From Leifsonia shinshuensis (GTDB lineage Bacteria > Actinomycetota > Actinomycetes > Actinomycetales > Microbacteriaceae): a stretch of 64,000 nucleotides of DNA. The stretch lies in assembly GCF_014217625.1 (NCBI RefSeq), contig NZ_CP043641.1, forward strand, positions 2,604,001-2,668,000, read 5' to 3'. The translations under genes were made by a program, and so were the position numbers. Positions within the stretch are counted from its first letter, which is position 1, and each line of letters opens with the position of its first letter. The notes under the pieces are model-generated. The model saw nothing but the letters and a program-made list of their open reading frames with translations, did no database searches and was not told the origin of the DNA. Positions 59,985-64,000 of this stretch are shown one piece after another.

Positions 59985-60377
59985 ATGACGACCTACACCG
60001 CGACCAAGCCGATCGACGGCGACACCGACGCCTACTTCTCGTACATCGCCGACCCCGAGAACCTGCCGCAGTACTTCCCGCACATGGTGAGCGCCCACGA
60101 GCAGCCGGACGGCACGGTGGAGACCACCGCCCACGTCGACGCCGACCGCGACGGCGAGGAGGAGACCGTCACGGCCGAAGCCCGCTTCGACGCCGACTTC
60201 GCCGCGAAGGAGATCCGCTGGTCCGCGCCCGGCCCGCACGACTACAGCGGGTCGCTCCGGATCGCGGACGGCGCGGCCGAACTGACCATCGACACGACGG
60301 AGGACATCCCCGGCATCCAGCAGTCCCTCGAGGACGCGCTCGACGCGATCGCGGAGAACCTGCAGCGGGCGGTGTGA
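59985..60377 (+). CDS. SRPBCC/DUF2505-like small protein
   Basis: 130 aa acidic protein: YTATKPIDGDTDAYFSYIADPENLPQYFPHM is a START/SRPBCC opening; ends in a helical LEDALDAIAENLQ. Function unknown. Confidence 0.75.
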   Translation: MTTYTATKPIDGDTDAYFSYIADPENLPQYFPHMVSAHEQPDGTVETTAHVDADRDGEEETVTAEARFDADFAAKEIRWSAPGPHDYSGSLRIADGAAELTIDTTEDIPGIQQSLEDALDAIAENLQRAV

Positions 60378-60389
60378 TGCGCCACGGCC

Positions 60390-60545
60390 TTACGGCGTGA
60401 ACGGCCGCTTCTCGTCGCAGAACGCGCACACCAGGTGCCCGTTCGTGTACTCCCAGAGGTGGGCGTGCGGTGCGTCGAAGAACGCGCACCGGTCGGCGAC
60501 GGGCGTCGGGGACGGCTCGGCGGTGATGGTGTCTGTGGTCGGCAT
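60390..60545 (-). CDS. Small Cys-containing protein (51 aa)
   Basis: ATG 60545 on the minus strand: DRCAFFDAPHAHLWEYTNGH then LVCAFCDEKRPF. The three Cys and His suggest a small zinc-binding or rubredoxin-like knuckle. No strong ribosome site. The adjacent 60546-60703 shows no gene. Confidence 0.5.
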   Translation of the reverse strand: MPTTDTITAEPSPTPVADRCAFFDAPHAHLWEYTNGHLVCAFCDEKRPFTP

Positions 60546-60703
60546 TTCAGGGTCGGCTTTCTGCGGCGGGACGTCGGCGCGTTGGGCGTCTTCGTTTCAT
60601 GCGTTACAACGGAATCAGTATCCGATCGCACGCGGGGCCCCCGAAATACCTAGAACTGGTGCCGCCTGATGTGGGGTATCCCCAGCCGGGGCGACGTGAG
60701 CGG

Positions 60704-61546
60704 CTATCGTCGACCGACCGCGCCGGCGAGGGCGTCCGCGTTCTCGCGCAGCCAGGCCTGCCGGCGCCGGATCGACTCGCCGGCTCCCGCCTCCCACATG
60801 CGGCGCCAGCCGCCGCCGTCGCGCTCGGCCCGCAGCCGCATCGAATACCAGGTGCGCTCGGCCGCGTTCTGCGCGAGCGGCACCAGGAGCGCCCGAGCGG
60901 ACTCGTCCAGGCCGTAGGCGTCGAGCATCAACGCCGCCCGCGCGCACTCGTCCACGTCCGCCAGCGCCTCGGGCCGGTCCTGCACCGGCTGCCACGGCGC
61001 CCACCACTGCAGCATGTTGCAGATGTCGTCGGCGCGGGACGACGGCCGGGCCAGGTCGAAGTCGATCAAAGCGCACGCGAGGCCATCGCGGAACACGACG
61101 TTCTCCAGCGTCACATCGCGATGCCCGATGAGCTCGTTCGGAACCGGCAGCGGCGGCGGCGAACCCGCCGGAAGCGGCGAGGCCGCGTCTGCGAACGTGT
61201 CGGGCACACCGAACGAGGCGACCGCATCATGGTAGGCGCGCAGGAGGGAGGCGACGCTCGCGGCGCGGTCGTCGGAGGCGACCCAGTCGGGCGCGGGCCG
61301 TCCGGCGACCTCCCCGTCGACGAAACTCAGCACGTCACGGCCACGATCGTCGATCCCGAGGAACTGCGGCGCGCCACGGAAACCGACGCGTTCGAGGTGG
61401 GCGAGCAATTCCCGGGTCCGCTCGGACGCCGCGCTCCTCGGCCGGCGAACCGTGTCGCCCGAGCGCACGATCCCGTCGGTCACGTCACCACCCAGAAGCG
61501 GCTCCTCGGGAGACTCCGATCCCCACACTCTCCCGCGATGCTCCAT
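60704..61546 (-). CDS. Aminoglycoside phosphotransferase-family kinase
   Basis: 280 aa from ATG 61546. Catalytic loop IGHRDVTLENVVFRDG and DFDLARPSSRADDI (DxD-type metal site) mark the APH/choline-kinase fold. The phosphate-binding Lys region is less obvious (PQFLGIDDRGRDVLSFVDG). Substrate unknown; many actinobacterial members are not resistance enzymes. Confidence 0.85.
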   Translation of the reverse strand: MEHRGRVWGSESPEEPLLGGDVTDGIVRSGDTVRRPRSAASERTRELLAHLERVGFRGAPQFLGIDDRGRDVLSFVDGEVAGRPAPDWVASDDRAASVASLLRAYHDAVASFGVPDTFADAASPLPAGSPPPLPVPNELIGHRDVTLENVVFRDGLACALIDFDLARPSSRADDICNMLQWWAPWQPVQDRPEALADVDECARAALMLDAYGLDESARALLVPLAQNAAERTWYSMRLRAERDGGGWRRMWEAGAGESIRRRQAWLRENADALAGAVGRR

Positions 61547-61583
61547 CCGGCCATTCTCCCCCGGGCGCGGCGTCGACGTGGAT

Positions 61584-62189
61584 TCACGCCGACGGAGGTG
61601 TCGGTTCGCCGAGGGACAGCATGAGCCGGTTGGCCCAGTTGAAGAAGGCGGCGCCGTTGATCGCGTCGATGATGGCCACATCGTCCAGCCCGGCCTCCCG
61701 CAGCGCACGTACATGCTCGGCACCGAACTCATCGGGGATGCGTGTGAGCGCCACCGATGCGTCGATCACCGCCCGCCACTGCGGGTCGTCCTGCTGCGCG
61801 GCGGTGCCCTCATCGAGCACGCGCTGCACGTCGTCCGGCCGCTTGGAGTGGTGGCTGGCGAACCGCGAGTGCACGGAGGCGCAGAAGATGCAGCCGTTGG
61901 TGCGGGAGGCCGCCGTGGCCGACAGCTCGCGGAGGGCGCGGGTCAGGCCGCCCTTCTCGTTGTAGAAGATGTCGTTGTCGGTGCGGGTGCGTGCCCCGAG
62001 GATCTCGGGGTCGCGCACGAGCAGCCGGAAGTACGGGCTATTGGCACGGCCCTTGTCGACCAGGCCGTCGTAGTGGCGCTCGGTGAGCTCCTCCAACGGC
62101 AACGGCTCGAGCCAGGCTTCCCAGCCGAGCTGCTCCTGCGTGAAGACGTTCGGCGCCTCGATCTCGGTGCGGATGATGGCGTCGCTCAT
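61584..62189 (-). CDS. Alkylhydroperoxidase/CMD-domain protein (Avi_7169-like)
   Basis: 201 aa from ATG 62189, overlapping the next CMD gene by 4 nt. AhpD-type motif NGCIFCASVHSRFA with the CxxC...H redox centre. Family typically found with KPN_01858-type monooxygenases and importers. Confidence 0.85.
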   Translation of the reverse strand: MSDAIIRTEIEAPNVFTQEQLGWEAWLEPLPLEELTERHYDGLVDKGRANSPYFRLLVRDPEILGARTRTDNDIFYNEKGGLTRALRELSATAASRTNGCIFCASVHSRFASHHSKRPDDVQRVLDEGTAAQQDDPQWRAVIDASVALTRIPDEFGAEHVRALREAGLDDVAIIDAINGAAFFNWANRLMLSLGEPTPPSA

Positions 62190-62773
62190 GCGAGCTCCCC
62201 TTTCAGGACGGTGAGCCCCGCGACCACGCGGAGCTGGAAGCTGAGGAATGCGACGAGCTGCGACAGCGTGACGATGCCGGTGGTCGACCAACCCGCGTCG
62301 AGCAGCTCCTGGAGGGCGTCGGCCGACGCGTCGCGCGGCCGGTAGACGAGCAGGTGCGTGTGGGCGAGGGCGGCGGCGAGGCGCGGACCCGCCGCGGTGG
62401 CCAGTTCGGCCGACGGCGACCAGTGGAGGCCGACGACGTTCTCGACGGACAGCGGGCCGGCGGGATAGTCGCCGTACGGCCCGTGGGTGAGTGCGCCGGG
62501 CAGCGCGGCCTCCAGCGCGTCGACCAGACCGGCGTCCTCGGCGGCCAGGAGGTCGCGGTAGAACGAGGCGGTGGGCGATTTCGAGAGCGCGACCGTCCAG
62601 TACGCGAGGGCCAGCCGCTCGCGCTGAGCGACCTGCGACAGCTCGTCGGAGTCGAACAGTGCGTCGAAGCTCGCCTGCGCGTTGGCGCGGGCGTTGGGGC
62701 GCTGGTCGCGCAGGATGTCGAGCGGGTCGCCCGGCCGGATGCCGACCAGCTGGTCGATGACGTCGGTGGTCAT
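62186..62773 (-). CDS. CMD-domain protein (Avi_7170-like)
   Basis: 195 aa. AhpD-like helical fold without the CxxC (SPTASFYRDLL in its place). DVIDQLVGIRPGDPLDILRDQRPNA start is typical of the family. Partner of the preceding CMD protein. Confidence 0.82.
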   Translation of the reverse strand: MTTDVIDQLVGIRPGDPLDILRDQRPNARANAQASFDALFDSDELSQVAQRERLALAYWTVALSKSPTASFYRDLLAAEDAGLVDALEAALPGALTHGPYGDYPAGPLSVENVVGLHWSPSAELATAAGPRLAAALAHTHLLVYRPRDASADALQELLDAGWSTTGIVTLSQLVAFLSFQLRVVAGLTVLKGELA

Positions 62774-62811
62774 GGAGGTCCTTTCAAGGGTCGGATCGGT
62801 GCGGAACGGGT

Positions 62812-63861
62812 TCAGCGCACGGCGACCGCCGGCACGGCAGGCGACCAGTCGAGCAGCTGACGCCCGACCTCCGCGGTGAGCTCGATGGAGCGCAGCACGG
62901 TCTCGTGCGGCGGATCCACCGGGTGCGGCTGGAACGCCACGTCGGTCGCTCGGGCCAGGATCGTGTCGGCGCCGAGCGTGGCGAGTACCTGGTCGGGCGT
63001 GCCGATGTGGATGTCGAGCCAGGCCAGCAGCTCGGCGTCGGTGGTGCCGGCGGGGATCGCCAGCCCCTGGGAGTCGACGAACGAGCGCCCGCGGTCGATC
63101 CCTCGCCGGAGCCAGGAGGCGGCCTCGGCCTCGGTATCGACGACGAGCACCGAGCGGGAAGCCAGGATGCGCGGCGCGACGCCGTCCGGCAGGGCCGACA
63201 GGTAGGCGTCGACGACCCCCTCCTGCAGCTGCGGAGAGGAGGGAGCGTCCCACTCCCGGCGCGGCTGCGTGCGCGAGAGCATCAAGCCGTTGCCGCGGCG
63301 GCCGATGCGGGCGGCTCCCTCTGCCGAGAACGTGGCCTCCCAGACGACATCGAGCACCCCAGGCGCGGCCGGGTAGAGGGCGCCGCCGTCGGAGGTCAGC
63401 TGTTCGCCGCGCAGGGCGGACACCAGCGCTTCCCTGTGCCGTTCGTAGATCGCCGCCCGGTCGGCCGGGTCATGCCCGAACGGCGGGAACGACGACGGTG
63501 TCCCGCCGGAGCCGATCCCGAGCTCCAGCCGGCCGCCCGAGAGCAGGTTCAGCACGGCGGCGTCCTCCGCCACCCGCAGCGGCGCCTCCAGCGGCAACGT
63601 CACGATGCCGGTGCCGAGCCGGATGCGGGAGGTCAGCGCGGCTGCCTGGGCGAGCAGCACGAACGGCGACGGGAGGCCGCCCTCGGCCGCGTGGAAGTGG
63701 TGCTGCGCGACCCAGACCGTGTCGAGCCCCACCTCCTCGGCACGCACGAACTGGTCGAGCGCGTTTCGGTAGCGCTGCAGCGCGGTGCCGTCGTCGAGGA
63801 GTCGGGTGAAGAATCCCAGCCGCTGGCGCGCGCTGTCGGTCTGCTGTGCGGGTCCGGTCAT
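62812..63861 (-). CDS. FMN-dependent luciferase-like monooxygenase (KPN_01858-like)
   Basis: 349 aa. Bacterial luciferase fold: LGFFTRLLDDGTALQRYRNALDQFVRAEEVGLDTVWVAQHHFHAAEGG, LGTGIVTLPLEAPLRVAEDAAVLNLLSGGRLELGIGSG (read as separate blocks). ATG 63861 overlaps the upstream ATPase stop (ATGA). Likely oxidises an imported sulfur or amino-acid-like compound; substrate unknown. Confidence 0.88.
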   Translation of the reverse strand: MTGPAQQTDSARQRLGFFTRLLDDGTALQRYRNALDQFVRAEEVGLDTVWVAQHHFHAAEGGLPSPFVLLAQAAALTSRIRLGTGIVTLPLEAPLRVAEDAAVLNLLSGGRLELGIGSGGTPSSFPPFGHDPADRAAIYERHREALVSALRGEQLTSDGGALYPAAPGVLDVVWEATFSAEGAARIGRRGNGLMLSRTQPRREWDAPSSPQLQEGVVDAYLSALPDGVAPRILASRSVLVVDTEAEAASWLRRGIDRGRSFVDSQGLAIPAGTTDAELLAWLDIHIGTPDQVLATLGADTILARATDVAFQPHPVDPPHETVLRSIELTAEVGRQLLDWSPAVPAVAVR

Positions 63862-64000
63862 TCGCGGGCCGCCTTTCCCAGATAGGCCTCCTGGATCTGC
63901 GGGTCGTCGAGCAGTTCGCGCGCCGTGCCCTGCAGCACGATCGCGCCCGTCGCGAGCACGTAGCCCCGGGAGGCGATGGAGAGCGCCAGCTCGGCCTGCT
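63858..64000 (-). CDS. LivF-type ABC ATPase (partial, N-terminus outside window)
   Basis: Only the C-terminal 46 residues are present: AELALSIASRGYVLATGAIV then LLDDPQIQEAYLG, the characteristic end of branched-chain amino acid type ATPases (LivF). It heads the operon with the monooxygenase and CMD proteins. Confidence 0.85.
   Translation of the reverse strand, partial: QAELALSIASRGYVLATGAIVLQGTARELLDDPQIQEAYLGKAARE

Overview
The window comes from a high-GC Gram-positive bacterium, most likely Actinomycetota of the Microbacteriaceae type. This is inferred from codon use, GTG/TTG starts, actinobacterial gene families (DUF2510 protein, MFS with a C-terminal monooxygenase-like tail, stand-alone LigD polymerase) and a fused-alpha transhydrogenase. 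Two core-like blocks (about 1-10.7 kb and 41.3-64 kb) flank a lower-GC accessory region (about 11.5-41.3 kb).

Left core block (1-10.7 kb): a predicted sialic-acid locus. On the minus strand is a Dpp/Sat-type ABC importer (lipoprotein, permease, permease-ATPase fusion, ATPase), followed by a Gfo/Idh/MocA oxidoreductase that runs off the window. Divergently, five overlapping plus-strand genes encode a NanA-like lyase, a ROK kinase (NanK-like), NanE, an unassigned TIM-barrel-like protein and NagB. Together they would import a sialic acid and convert it to fructose-6-phosphate.

Accessory region (11.5-41.3 kb): the outer part (11.6-16.9 kb) holds a PadR/membrane-protein pair, two secreted proteins, small membrane proteins and an ECF sigma/anti-sigma-like pair. 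The inner part, 16902-41299, has the signature of one inserted element. It has 16-bp perfect terminal inverted repeats (GGGGCTATCTAAGGTT), a 6-bp direct repeat (GTCGGC) outside each end, and its right end abuts the 3' end of a tRNA-Ser(GCU) gene. Its right end encodes a degenerate tyrosine-recombinase-like protein translationally coupled to a DDE-transposase-like protein. Its cargo includes a SIR2 + DUF3223-like pair with an XRE regulator, a CBASS locus whose CD-NTase is fused to an E2-like domain, a strongly acidic repeat protein, a multi-gene operon of unknown proteins ending in a second degenerate recombinase homologue, and long non-coding regions packed with repeats.

Right core block (41.3-64 kb): tRNA-Ser, a DUF2510 membrane protein, the proton-translocating transhydrogenase (pntB, fused pntA), a methyltransferase, an MFS transporter, an alpha/beta hydrolase, a VOC protein, LigD-type polymerase, an ArsR/SRPBCC/VOC operon, a secreted lipase, sigma and TetR regulators, an oxidoreductase and a GNAT. 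At 57.15-58.63 kb a 1.46-kb segment is inverted between two CTGCAG sites, splitting an APC permease and a carbon-nitrogen hydrolase; flipping it back restores both reading frames exactly. The window ends in a luciferase-like monooxygenase / CMD-domain cluster led by a LivF-type ATPase.
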